Of a DNA stretch of 64,000 nt, positions 33,728-41,158 are shown in pieces. Positions within the stretch are counted from its first letter, which is position 1; every line of letters begins with the position of its first letter. Both the position numbers and the translations under genes were made by a program. A model generated the notes under the pieces. It made no database searches, was not told the origin of the DNA, and saw only the letters and a list, made by a program, of their open reading frames with translations. Source of the stretch: Palsa-883 sp963826975. Its GTDB lineage: Bacteria > Pseudomonadota > Alphaproteobacteria > Acetobacterales > Acetobacteraceae. Location: the NCBI GenBank assembly GCA_963826975.1, contig CAWGZJ010000005.1, forward strand, positions 496,001 to 560,000, read 5' to 3'.

Positions 33728-34588
33728 CTATCCGCCGAGGAAGCGTTCGGTCCAGCTCTTGTAGTCGCCGTCGCGCGTTACCCGGCCGATCATCCCGGCC
33801 GAGGCGATCCCGGTCAGCTCGGACGGGTTCACCCCGTCGCGCAGCGCCTTCAGCGTGGTGTAGACTGCCTGCACCGCGGCCGAGAACGGCTGGTGGCCCT
33901 GCAACGCGATGCGCACGCCGCGGCTGGCGAGATAGGGCTTGTCGAGCATGTCGCCGCTCAGGCCGCCGAGCACGATCGGGACCTTCACCTCGGCGGCGAT
34001 AGAATCGAGCTGGTCGCGAGTGATCCGCCCGGCGAAGAACAACGCATCCACGCCGGCCGCCTGGTAGGCCTTGGCGCGCGCGACGGCGTCGGCGGTGCCC
34101 ACCATCGCCGCGGCACTGGTGCGGCCCACCACGACGAAGCTTTCGTCCTCGCGCGCCGCGAGGGCCGCACGCATCTTGCCGACGCCCTCGTCGATCGAGA
34201 TCAGTGTGGGTTTCGTTTCGCCATAGGTGCGCGGCAGCAGCGTGTCCTCGATCGAGGCGGCGGCGACGCCGGCGGTCTCCAGCTCCTGGATGGTGCGCAT
34301 CACGTTCAGCGCGTTGCCGTAGCCGTGGTCGGCATCGACCAGCAGTGGCAGCTTGCCGGCGCGGTTGATGCGGTAGGCCTGTTCGGCAAACTCGGTCAGG
34401 GTCAGCACGATCAGGTCCGGCGCACCGAGTACGGTGAACGAGGCGATGGAGCCGGCGAACATGCCAATCTCGAAACCAAGCTCCTCGGCGATGCGGGCGG
34501 AGATGGGGTCAAAGACGGAGCCTGGGTGGACGCATTCGGAGCCGGCCAGGACGGCCCGGAAGCGTTCGCGTCGATCGGTCCAGTGCAT
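33728..34588 (-). CDS. Isocitrate lyase/PEP mutase-family enzyme (oxaloacetate decarboxylase-like)
   Basis: 286 residues. Family blocks are VHPGSVFDPISARIAEELGF, LLVDADHGYGNALNVMRTI (metal-binding aspartates), and AAASIEDTLLPRTYG. GVDALFFAG and VPIVLGGLSG follow. The catalytic KKCGH loop of isocitrate lyases is absent, as in PEP mutase and the oxaloacetate decarboxylase / 2,3-dimethylmalate lyase subgroup. Such enzymes cleave or decarboxylate C4-C6 oxo/hydroxy acids with Mg2+. It is isolated, with gamma-glutamyltransferase next upstream. A deleted duplicate is at 27550. Confidence 0.86.
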   Translation of the reverse strand: MHWTDRRERFRAVLAGSECVHPGSVFDPISARIAEELGFEIGMFAGSIASFTVLGAPDLIVLTLTEFAEQAYRINRAGKLPLLVDADHGYGNALNVMRTIQELETAGVAAASIEDTLLPRTYGETKPTLISIDEGVGKMRAALAAREDESFVVVGRTSAAAMVGTADAVARAKAYQAAGVDALFFAGRITRDQLDSIAAEVKVPIVLGGLSGDMLDKPYLASRGVRIALQGHQPFSAAVQAVYTTLKALRDGVNPSELTGIASAGMIGRVTRDGDYKSWTERFLGG

Positions 34589-34617
34589 ATGCGTTTCCCC
34601 TCAAGTCTAAGCCGCAT

Positions 34618-34682
34618 TTCTCACACTCTCGCGGGTGCTGGCTTGGTCCTTGCCGCGCCAACAGGCTTTCGCGCGTTGGTCA
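34618..34682. repeat. Dispersed repeat, second copy
   Basis: A second copy of the 33434 repeat in the same orientation, between the PEP-mutase-family start and the gamma-glutamyltransferase stop. The nested hairpin present in the first copy is only partly retained. Confidence 0.6.
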
Positions 34683-36305
34683 GGCGGCCGCCACGAAGCC
34701 GTCGCGACGGAGATCACAGCCGCCGGTCAGGACGCCGGTGGCGGGATCGATGGCAATGCCGTGCATGCCGCCGACCGTGGCTGTCCAGGGCGCTGCAGCT
34801 TCGGCCGCGTGGCCACGCGCGCACAATGCCGCAATGATGTCGGACGGGATGCGCAATTCCACTTCTACGCGCCGCCCGTCCCACAGCCGGGCACGTGGGG
34901 CGTCGATCGCGTCCTGCAGCGTCAGGCCGAAATCGACGTGCTGAACCAAAGCCTGAGGCTGGGTCTGGCAGATCCCGTAGCTGCCCGGCGTCCCGAGAGC
35001 CAGCACCGGCTTGCCGTCCCGCGTGGCGATGCTGGGCGCGGTCGGCAGAGCCAGCGGTGCGCCGGGACGCAGCGGGTTGGTGCCGCGCAGATCGACCTCG
35101 CCCCAATACAGGAAGTTGTTGAGACAGACGCCGTGACCCGGCACCACAACGCCGCAGCCGAACTTCGCCCCGAGGCTCTGGGTGATGCACACCACGTTGC
35201 CGTGTCGGTCCGCCACCGAAAACGATGTGGTGTGCTGACTGCGCCCAGGGGACTGCCCAGGGGACTGCATAGACGTGCGCGTGGGCGTTGGCGCGAGCCA
35301 CTGTTCGGTCGGCCCCTCGACGGGCATTCCATCGCGCAGGCGCGCCCGCAGCGCGTCGACCGACGCGTCCCCCATCAGCCCGGCAAGACGTTCGGCAGGC
35401 GGGTTGTTGTTGGCGATGCGCGCGCCGGCAGCCAGGCGGATGGCGCGGTACATCGTGTCGAGATGCTCGATCCCGTTCCGCTCCATCGCCGCCAAGGCGA
35501 ACCCGTCGAGCAGGCGCAGCGTCAGCAGATACTGGAACCCCTCGCAGGGCGGCGGCAGCGTGTGGATCGACAGGCCGCGATAGGCCGCCACCAGCGGATC
35601 GAGCCAGACCGGCTGCACCGACTCCAGGTCGCCCATCGTCAGGCAGCCGCCGAGCGAGCGCACATGCGCAACCAGCGCCTCACCCAGCTTGCCGCCATAC
35701 AGATAGCCCGGACCCTCGGCGGCGATCGTCTCGTAGGTGCGCGCCAATTCAGGCTGACGCAGCACCGCACCCAGGCTCACATCTCCCTGGATATAAACCC
35801 GCGCCCAATCCGCATGGAAATCGTAATGGCCCTTGAACTCCGCGTCACTGTCGCGCAGCGCGGAGACATTGTATTCGACGAGTGGAAATCCCTCGCGCGC
35901 CAGCGTGATCGCGGGGGCGAACACCTCGGCGAGGGGTTTGCTGCCGTGCGCGCGTACCAACTCGCACCAGCCCGCCAGACTGCCGGGCGTGCCGGCGGCG
36001 ATCGCGCCGCGCGCCAACTGCTCGCGGTCGGTGAACTTTCCGGCCGGGAACTCGCTCGGCACACGCGTGATGAAGTCCAGGGTGCGCACACGGCGTTCGG
36101 CGGCGATGTAACAGGTCGCCATCCCCATGCCGGCCAGACCGGACATATAGGGCTCGACCACATTCAGCGCGGCCGCGGTCGCCGCCGCCGCGTCGAACGC
36201 GTTGCCGCCCGCGCGCAGCATCGCCGCGCCGGCCTGCGCCGCCTGCGGATGCGCCGCCGCGACGATGCCACGCAATGAGGAAACCGTTGGTCGCCTGCCG
36301 TCCAT
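34680..36305 (-). CDS. Gamma-glutamyltransferase-family Ntn hydrolase
   Basis: 541 residues. The N-terminal part has IVAAAHPQAAQAGAAMLRAG and GNAFDAAAATAAALNVVEPY, typical of GGT. The autocleavage nucleophile is the threonine of QHTTSFSVADRHGNVVCITQ, followed by the GGT-like FGCGVVVPGHGVCLNN and the oxyanion-region LALGTPGSYG. No signal peptide is visible, so it may be a cytoplasmic GGT-like acylase (for example a cephalosporin-acylase-type or YwrD-type member) rather than periplasmic GGT. A short Pro/Ser/Gln-rich insertion precedes the cleavage site. It stands alone in its transcription unit. Confidence 0.88.
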   Translation of the reverse strand: MDGRRPTVSSLRGIVAAAHPQAAQAGAAMLRAGGNAFDAAAATAAALNVVEPYMSGLAGMGMATCYIAAERRVRTLDFITRVPSEFPAGKFTDREQLARGAIAAGTPGSLAGWCELVRAHGSKPLAEVFAPAITLAREGFPLVEYNVSALRDSDAEFKGHYDFHADWARVYIQGDVSLGAVLRQPELARTYETIAAEGPGYLYGGKLGEALVAHVRSLGGCLTMGDLESVQPVWLDPLVAAYRGLSIHTLPPPCEGFQYLLTLRLLDGFALAAMERNGIEHLDTMYRAIRLAAGARIANNNPPAERLAGLMGDASVDALRARLRDGMPVEGPTEQWLAPTPTRTSMQSPGQSPGRSQHTTSFSVADRHGNVVCITQSLGAKFGCGVVVPGHGVCLNNFLYWGEVDLRGTNPLRPGAPLALPTAPSIATRDGKPVLALGTPGSYGICQTQPQALVQHVDFGLTLQDAIDAPRARLWDGRRVEVELRIPSDIIAALCARGHAAEAAAPWTATVGGMHGIAIDPATGVLTGGCDLRRDGFVAAA

Positions 36306-36576
36306 GACGCGTCCTTCCTGTTGGCGTCAGAGTGGAAGGCGTTCGGCGCCAGGTCAAATTTGGCTCGATCGCGGCGGGGAATCTTAAATCTTGCGGGTGT
36401 CGCCTGGCATGGCAAAGCAAGTAATCAAGCGCACACAGAGTTACACAAAGTGCTCACAGAGTTTCACTGAGAGTAAGTAAATGGCGCTGCGCGCAAAATT
36501 CATTGAGCGGGACTTCTGTCATCAGTGCGCTGCCTGTCCCAGGCGCACCGCGAAGCAGTGAGTTGTGGGCGTTGCC
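36306..36576. other. Intergenic gap
   Basis: A 271-bp gap between GGT and the YmdB gene. It contains CACACAGAGTTACACAAAG and CTCACAGAGTTTCACTGAG, related AT-richer sequences near 36430-36475 that may form a weak hairpin. No coding potential was found. Confidence 0.5.
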
Positions 36577-37392
36577 TCACCCTTCCGGCATCGTCGGCGC
36601 CAAACGCCCGCCCATGCGCAGCGGTGCGATCCGTCGCGCCAGGCCCGTCGCGTCGTCGGTCTCCACGAACACCCCGCAGATTGTCGCCACGCCCTCGGCC
36701 GGAGCCAGCCGTTCGCCCGGCATCTTGCGCCAGAACCGGATCGTCGCCGGCTCCTTCACCATGCCGATCACGCTGTCGTAGTCGCCGCACATCCCCAGAT
36801 CGGACTGGAACGCCGTCCCGCCGGGCAGCACCTGGCAATCGGCCGAGGGGCAATGCGTGTGCGTGCCCACGATCAGCGACGCCTGGCCATCGAACGAATG
36901 GGCGAACGCCATCTTTTCGCTGCTCGCCTCGGCGTGGAAATCGATCACCGCGGCTTGCACGGTCACGCCCAACCGCTGACGGCCGAGTTCCTGCTGCGTG
37001 GCGCGGAACGGGCAGTCCAGCGGGTCCATGTACAGCCGGCCCATCGCCTGCACCACCAGCGCCTTGCGTCCGTCCGCCAGCGAGACGATCACGCTGCCGC
37101 CGCCCGGCGTGCCCGGCGGAAAATTGATCGCGCGGATCAGCCGCGGTGTCTCGGCGATGTACGGAATGATCTCCTTGCGGTCCCATGCATGGTTGCCGAG
37201 CGTCAGCACATCCGCGCCCGCGGCGAACAGTGCCGCCGCCATGTCCGGACCCAGCCCGAAGCCGTGCGAGGCGTTTTCGGCGTTGACGATCGCCAGATCG
37301 ACGCGCAGTGCCGCGCGCAGCCCCGGCAACGCGGCGGCCACCGTTTCACGGCCGGTGCGGCCGACCACGTCGCCCAGGAACAGGATGCGCAT
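36577..37392 (-). CDS. YmdB-family metallophosphoesterase
   Basis: 271 residues, the usual size for the TIGR00282 family. Dimetal-site motifs are FLGDVVGRTGR, IVNAENASHGFG, LTLGNHAWDRKEI, DFHAEASSEKMAF and IVGTHTHCPSAD. YmdB of Bacillus hydrolyses 2',3'- or 3',5'-cyclic nucleotides and affects biofilm and motility; the alphaproteobacterial role is not well defined. It starts 1 bp after the cyclo-ligase gene on the same strand, a conserved pairing in alphaproteobacteria. Confidence 0.92.
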   Translation of the reverse strand: MRILFLGDVVGRTGRETVAAALPGLRAALRVDLAIVNAENASHGFGLGPDMAAALFAAGADVLTLGNHAWDRKEIIPYIAETPRLIRAINFPPGTPGGGSVIVSLADGRKALVVQAMGRLYMDPLDCPFRATQQELGRQRLGVTVQAAVIDFHAEASSEKMAFAHSFDGQASLIVGTHTHCPSADCQVLPGGTAFQSDLGMCGDYDSVIGMVKEPATIRFWRKMPGERLAPAEGVATICGVFVETDDATGLARRIAPLRMGGRLAPTMPEG

Positions 37393-37701
37393 TCAGTTTT
37401 TCCCCCGGCGGATTATGCCATGCTCGGTGGCGACGGCGTCGAGCTCCGTATCGTTCCGCCCCGCCGGCACCACGTCCACCTGCTGTGCGGCAAATCCGTA
37501 GCCCAACGCGAAGCGCCCGGCAGGTTTCGCGCCGGAGACCCCAGGGGACATCGCGGGGGACCTTGCAGGGGGCATCGCCCGCAGCGCTGCCAGCGTGCGG
37601 TCGTAGTACCCGGCGCCATATCCCAGCCGATGCAGCTGTCGGTCAAACGCCAGCAGCGGCACCAGCAGGAAGTCCGGCACCATTTCCTCTCCGTCCGGCG
37701 G

Positions 37702-37761
37702 CCCAGCGGAAGCCCCAGCGGAAGCCCCAGCGGGAGCCCCAGCGGGAGCCCCAGCGGAAGC
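37702..37761. repeat. 12-bp tandem repeat inside the cyclo-ligase gene, five units
   Basis: Five 12-bp units of consensus CCCAGCGGRAGC add 20 residues of Ala-Gly-Ala-Ser/Pro repeats between FGTLASA and the GPPDGEEMVPDFLL core. Because the unit is a multiple of three it keeps frame and lies in a variable loop. Confidence 0.88.
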
Positions 37762-37969
37762 CAGCGTGCCGAACCGCTCGCTTACCAGCGCATCGCCCGG
37801 TCGCGATCGCGCGAAGGTCAGAGGTTGCCCTTTCGGCGGGGTCACCGGCAGCACGATCGGATGGCCGCGCGCGTGCAGCGCCTGCATCAGCGGGCGCAAA
37901 TCGAACTCGTCCTCGAACGGCCAAACGCCGGCGACCACCGCGTCGGCCGGGGGCGGGCACGCCTGCAGC

Positions 37970-37997
37970 ACATGTGCCACCGGACATGTGCCACCGG
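37970..37997. repeat. 14-bp tandem duplication causing a frameshift
   Basis: ACATGTGCCACCGG occurs twice in succession (37970-37983, 37984-37997). The 14-bp length shifts the cyclo-ligase frame; both flanks read as the family when one copy is dropped. Confidence 0.9.
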
Positions 37998-38124
37998 CCC
38001 AGTAGCCGCGGCAGCGCGCTGGGCTGCGCCATAGCCGGCGCAGGCCTCCACCGCACGTTCGCATAGCGCGCGCTTTGCCGCATCGAGATCAAGGAAACAG
38101 TGCGGAGCCGCCATGGCCGTTGGC

Positions 38125-38262
38125 GTCTCATCCTCCCAAGGCCTGCTGTGCAGGTGGGCGCCAGATACCGAGACCAAGATCCCGACAGAGCCAGCTCCCT
38201 GGGAGATGCTTAGTGGCCCTGGGGATGTATTGCCTGACGCACCGAGCAGCTCCGCCGATACA
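38125..38262 (-). ncRNA. ssrS: Candidate 6S RNA
   Basis: The ~150-nt non-coding gap between zapA and the 5-formyl-THF cyclo-ligase gene is the standard location of 6S RNA in proteobacteria. On the minus strand it contains a 3'-side hairpin CCTGC-ACA-GCAGG (within CCACCTGCACAGCAGGCC), and self-complementary purine/pyrimidine blocks (CATCTCCCAGGGAGCTGG) compatible with the long, bulged 6S rod. 6S RNA sequesters sigma70 holoenzyme in stationary phase. The call rests mainly on synteny; ends are approximate. Confidence 0.55.
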
Positions 38263-38264
38263 AC

Positions 38265-38600
38265 TTAGGGATGCTCCAGCCCTTCCGCAATGTCCTCGGC
38301 ACGCTTTGCCAACTTTCCCAGCCGCCGGCCCAGCTTGGCGTCGGCCGCCGGCGCCGCGTCTTTGCCGCCCGGGTCCGCTGCCGCCGCGTCCAGCTTCTGG
38401 CGCATCTCGAAGACTTCGTCCGCCATCAGCAGTGCCGCGATGACCAGCATGCGCGCCTCGCCGCTTGGCCCGGCCGAGGCTTTCACGGTCTCGATTCGCT
38501 GATCGACCTCGGCGGCCATCGCTTGCAGATGCGCCTCCTCGCCGTCCTGACAGCCCAGCGTGTAGGCGAAGCCGTTGATGCGTAAGGTGACTTGCGCCAT
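38265..38600 (-). CDS. zapA: Cell division protein ZapA
   Basis: 111 residues. The N-terminal domain is VTLRINGFAYTLGCQDGEEAHLQ, continuing AAEVDQRIETVKA and MLVIAALLMADEVFEMRQKL, the characteristic ZapA fold with its C-terminal coiled coil (KLGRRLGKLAKRAEDIAEGL). ZapA binds and bundles FtsZ protofilaments at midcell. It lies 21 bp downstream of a DUF4164 gene and just before the 6S RNA candidate and fthC, the usual alphaproteobacterial order. Confidence 0.93.
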   Translation of the reverse strand: MAQVTLRINGFAYTLGCQDGEEAHLQAMAAEVDQRIETVKASAGPSGEARMLVIAALLMADEVFEMRQKLDAAAADPGGKDAAPAADAKLGRRLGKLAKRAEDIAEGLEHP

Positions 38601-38621
38601 GCGTTGCTCCTGCGGCCTGGA

Positions 38622-38846
38622 TCAACCGGGGTGGACATCGAGCGCGTCGCGCAGCCGCTCGATCAGCCCGTCCAGCCGCGCCACGATCTCCGGATCGACC
38701 GTCGCCGCCACCACGGAGTGCGACTCCACGACAGCTTGCGAGGCCGCCGACGCACTGGCCCCGCGGGCGGCCGCGGCGGCGATCCGATCCAGCGCCGCCT
38801 CGAGCCGTGCTGCCGCGCTATCCGGCTCGTCGCTCTCATTCGCCAT
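38622..38846 (-). CDS. DUF4164-type small coiled-coil protein
   Basis: 74 residues from the ATG at 38846 (MANESDEPDSAAARLEAAL). It is almost entirely helical (RLEAALDRIAAAA ... EIVARLDGLIERLRDAL). Small proteins of this type precede zapA in many alphaproteobacteria and are usually annotated DUF4164; a cell-division accessory role is suspected from that linkage but unproven. It is co-directional with zapA. Confidence 0.7.
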   Translation of the reverse strand: MANESDEPDSAAARLEAALDRIAAAAARGASASAASQAVVESHSVVAATVDPEIVARLDGLIERLRDALDVHPG

Positions 38847-38952
38847 CGTTCGGCTGTCCCCCAATCGGCGATCCTGCTTGCGATGCCGCTTGCACTGAAA
38901 GCCGTCAATCGTTTGAACGTCAAGCAGAGATCCGTTCAGTGGTCAGTGGTCA

Positions 38953-39387
38953 GTGCTCAGCGCTCAGTATCCCGCGGTGGTGGTGCATAGCCTGGCGGAT
39001 GCACGCGTGGCACTTGCGCCCGGCCTGCCGGTCACCCTGCTGTCGGGCGAGGCGGCTGCGCTTTACGCCGGTTGCGGCTGGTGGCGCGCCCTGACCGAAG
39101 CGGCCCGCGCCGAATTTCCCCTGGTCCCGACCGCTGATTTCCTTGATTGCGCGGACGCCTCCGGCCAGGCGCTCGCTGCGCTGCGCATCGGCCTGCGCCA
39201 CCTGATCCTCACCCCGGATGCGCCGGGACGCCACCGAGTTGCGGCGATCAGCGCCGGCCTTGGCGGTGTTCTGCTTGCCGAACGACCGCCCGCCCTGGAC
39301 CTTGCCGAGCCCGCCAACCGGCGTAGGCTTCACGAATGGGTGCGGGTGCGAAGCCGCCCCGATGACAACGGCTCGCCGCTGCGCTAG
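38953..39387 (+). CDS. Hypothetical protein upstream of aldolase
   Basis: 144 residues, not assigned to a named family. It has an alternating alpha/beta pattern (VVVHSLADARVAL, VTLLSGEAAALYAGCGWW, AALRIGLRHLILTP) and no signal peptide or membrane helix. Codon use matches the neighbours, so it is probably real. It ends 6-45 bp before the class I aldolase and is likely co-transcribed with it. The upstream region (38930-38970) is a run of GTCAGTGGTCAGTG-type repeats. Confidence 0.6.
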   Translation: MLSAQYPAVVVHSLADARVALAPGLPVTLLSGEAAALYAGCGWWRALTEAARAEFPLVPTADFLDCADASGQALAALRIGLRHLILTPDAPGRHRVAAISAGLGGVLLAERPPALDLAEPANRRRLHEWVRVRSRPDDNGSPLR

Positions 39388-39432
39388 TACGGAATGATCA
39401 TCGCCCGGTTCGGACGCAAAGAGGACGCCAGC

Positions 39433-40347
39433 ATGCGCATCACCCAGAAGGTCAAGAAAATCCTCGACTGGTATGAGGGCGATCCGCCCGGGGTGAAGGC
39501 CAACCTGGCCCGCATCCTGTGCACCGGCAAGCTGGCCGGCACTGGCAAGGTGGTCATCCTGCCGGTCGACCAAGGCTTCGAGCACGGTCCCGCGCGCAGC
39601 TTCGCGCCGAACCCGCCGGCCTATGACCCGCACTACCACTACCAGCTTGCGATCGAGGCCGGGCTGAACGCCTATGCCGCCCCGCTTGGCATGATCGCGC
39701 AGGGCGCCGACACCTTCGCCGGGCAGATCCCCACCATCCTGAAGTGCAACAACGCCAACAGCCTTGCCACCAACAAGGACCAGGCGGTCACCGCCGGCGT
39801 GAAGGACGCGCTGCGCCTGGGCTGTGCCGCCGTCGGCTTCACCATCTACCCCGGCAGCGAATTCGCCTACCCCCAGATGGAGGAGCTGCGCGAGCTGACG
39901 GCGGAGGCCAAAGCCTCGGGCCTCGCGGTGGTGGTCTGGAGCTACCCGCGCGGCCCCAACCTCGACAAGGCCGGCGAGACCGCGCTGGATATCTGCGGCT
40001 ATGCCGCGCAGATGGCGGCGCTGATGGGGGCCAACATCATCAAGGTGAAGCCGCCGACCGCGGTAATCGGCCTGGAGGCGGCGAAGAAGAGCTACAAGGA
40101 CATCGACGGCTCGACGCTCGCCAAGCGGGTCGAGCACGTCATGCAGTGCGCGTTCAACGGCAAGCGCATCGTGGTTTTCTCGGGCGGCGAGGCGAAGGAC
40201 CTGGACGGCGTGTTCGAGGAAGTGCGCGGCGTGCGCGACGGTGGCGCCAACGGATCGATCATCGGGCGCAACACGTTCCAGCGCCCGAAGGAAGCCGCGC
40301 TGGAGATGCTGAACAAGATCATCGACATCTACCTCGGCAAGGCCTGA
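39433..40347 (+). CDS. Class I fructose-bisphosphate aldolase (DhnA/FbaB type)
   Basis: 304 residues. It is the archaeal-type class I aldolase: VVILPVDQGFEHGPARSFAP, LKCNNANSLATN, AVGFTIYPGSEF, and the Schiff-base lysine in GANIIKVKPPTAV, with the phosphate-binding end VFSGGEAKDLDGV and IIGRNTFQRP. It interconverts fructose-1,6-bisphosphate with DHAP and glyceraldehyde-3-P in glycolysis/gluconeogenesis. The ATG at 39433 is preferred, with AGAGGA upstream; an ATG at 39394 would add 13 residues. thiE follows 30 bp downstream. Confidence 0.92.
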   Translation: MRITQKVKKILDWYEGDPPGVKANLARILCTGKLAGTGKVVILPVDQGFEHGPARSFAPNPPAYDPHYHYQLAIEAGLNAYAAPLGMIAQGADTFAGQIPTILKCNNANSLATNKDQAVTAGVKDALRLGCAAVGFTIYPGSEFAYPQMEELRELTAEAKASGLAVVVWSYPRGPNLDKAGETALDICGYAAQMAALMGANIIKVKPPTAVIGLEAAKKSYKDIDGSTLAKRVEHVMQCAFNGKRIVVFSGGEAKDLDGVFEEVRGVRDGGANGSIIGRNTFQRPKEAALEMLNKIIDIYLGKA

Positions 40348-40377
40348 GGCTTGGCGGCCCCGCCTGCCTCGCACGCG

Positions 40378-41025
40378 ATGGGCGGCGGCGAGGCGGGTTG
40401 CCGCGCCTACCTGATAACACCCGAGCGGCTCGACCCGATCCCGTTCGCCGACCTGCTGGCGGCCGCGTTGGATGCGGGCGACGTGGCGGCGGTGCAGTTG
40501 CGGTTGAAGAACGTTGGGGACGATGCGTGGCGCCGGGCGATTGATGCGCTGCGCCCGGTCGCGCAATCGCGCGGCGTGGCGTTCCTGCTGAACGACCGCG
40601 CCGACCTGGCGAAGGGCACCGGCTGCGACGGCGCCCATGTCGGGCAGGAGGACATGGCGGCGCGTGAGGCGCGGCGTGTCATGGGGCCGGACCTGACGCT
40701 GGGCGTGACCTGCAAGGGCAGCCGCGACCTGGCGATGCAGGCCGGCGAGGACAGCGCCGACTACGTAGCGTTCGGTGCGTTCTTTCCCTCCGGCAGCAAG
40801 GTGGTGACCAATCAGGTGGACCCCGAGATCCTGCATTGGTGGTCCGAGCTGATGGAGTTGCCGTGTTGTGCGATCGGGGGGATCACGCCGGAGAACTGTG
40901 GGCCATTGGTGCGTGCGGGGGCGGATTTTCTGGCGGTGATCGGGTGTGTTTGGGGGCATCCCGATGGGCCGGCCGCGGGGGTGCGGGCGCTTAATGCGGC
41001 GATCGTGGCGGCGTGGATGGGCTGA
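40378..41025 (+). CDS. thiE: Thiamine-phosphate synthase
   Basis: 215 residues. The TIM-barrel shows AYLITPERLDPIPF, AAVQLRLKNVGDD, the substrate motif FLLNDRADLA with GAHVGQEDMAAREAR, then YVAFGAFFPSGSK and CAIGGITPENCGPLVRAGAD with VIGCVWG. It joins HMP-pyrophosphate with thiazole phosphate to make thiamine monophosphate. The ATG at 40378 is used; a TTG at 40351 is in frame but gives no added homology. The following intergenic hairpin (41084-41130) may terminate the aldolase-thiE unit. Confidence 0.88.
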   Translation: MGGGEAGCRAYLITPERLDPIPFADLLAAALDAGDVAAVQLRLKNVGDDAWRRAIDALRPVAQSRGVAFLLNDRADLAKGTGCDGAHVGQEDMAAREARRVMGPDLTLGVTCKGSRDLAMQAGEDSADYVAFGAFFPSGSKVVTNQVDPEILHWWSELMELPCCAIGGITPENCGPLVRAGADFLAVIGCVWGHPDGPAAGVRALNAAIVAAWMG

Positions 41026-41083
41026 GAACCGGAAAGCGGTCTTCGGCGGCGCCGCGGAGGCTCGTGGTGCGGCACGCCCCTCA

Positions 41084-41130
41084 CCCTCGTCGCTTCGCGC
41101 CTCGACCTCTCCCGCAAGCGGGCGAGGTAT
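41084..41130. repeat. Hairpin repeat (CTCTCCCGC family), third locus
   Basis: CCTCACCCTCGTCGCTTCGC followed by ACCTCTCCCGC and GCGGGCGAGGT, a slightly diverged copy of the 2896 and 15569 repeats, lies between thiE and the convergent GGDEF-EAL gene. Confidence 0.65.
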
Positions 41131-41158
41131 AGGCAAGTGCGATCACCGTGAACGCGCG

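Larger units (their letters stand above)
37393..38114 (-). pseudogene. fthC: 5-formyltetrahydrofolate cyclo-ligase, frameshifted by a 14-bp duplication
   Basis: The C-terminal portion is clear: VVAGVWPFEDEFDLRPLMQA, then VPLLAFDRQLHRLGYGAGYYDR, the folate/ATP motif. The N-terminus (FLDLDAAKRALCERAVEACA) lies in a different frame from an ATG at 38114. The frames meet at 37970-37997, an exact tandem duplication of ACATGTGCCACCGG. Removing one copy restores one frame reading ATGPVAHVLQACPPP. A 12-bp tandem array adds an Ala/Gly/Pro insert. The enzyme normally recycles 5-formyl-THF to 5,10-methenyl-THF. Translation might restart downstream, but a full-length product is not possible. Confidence 0.75.
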
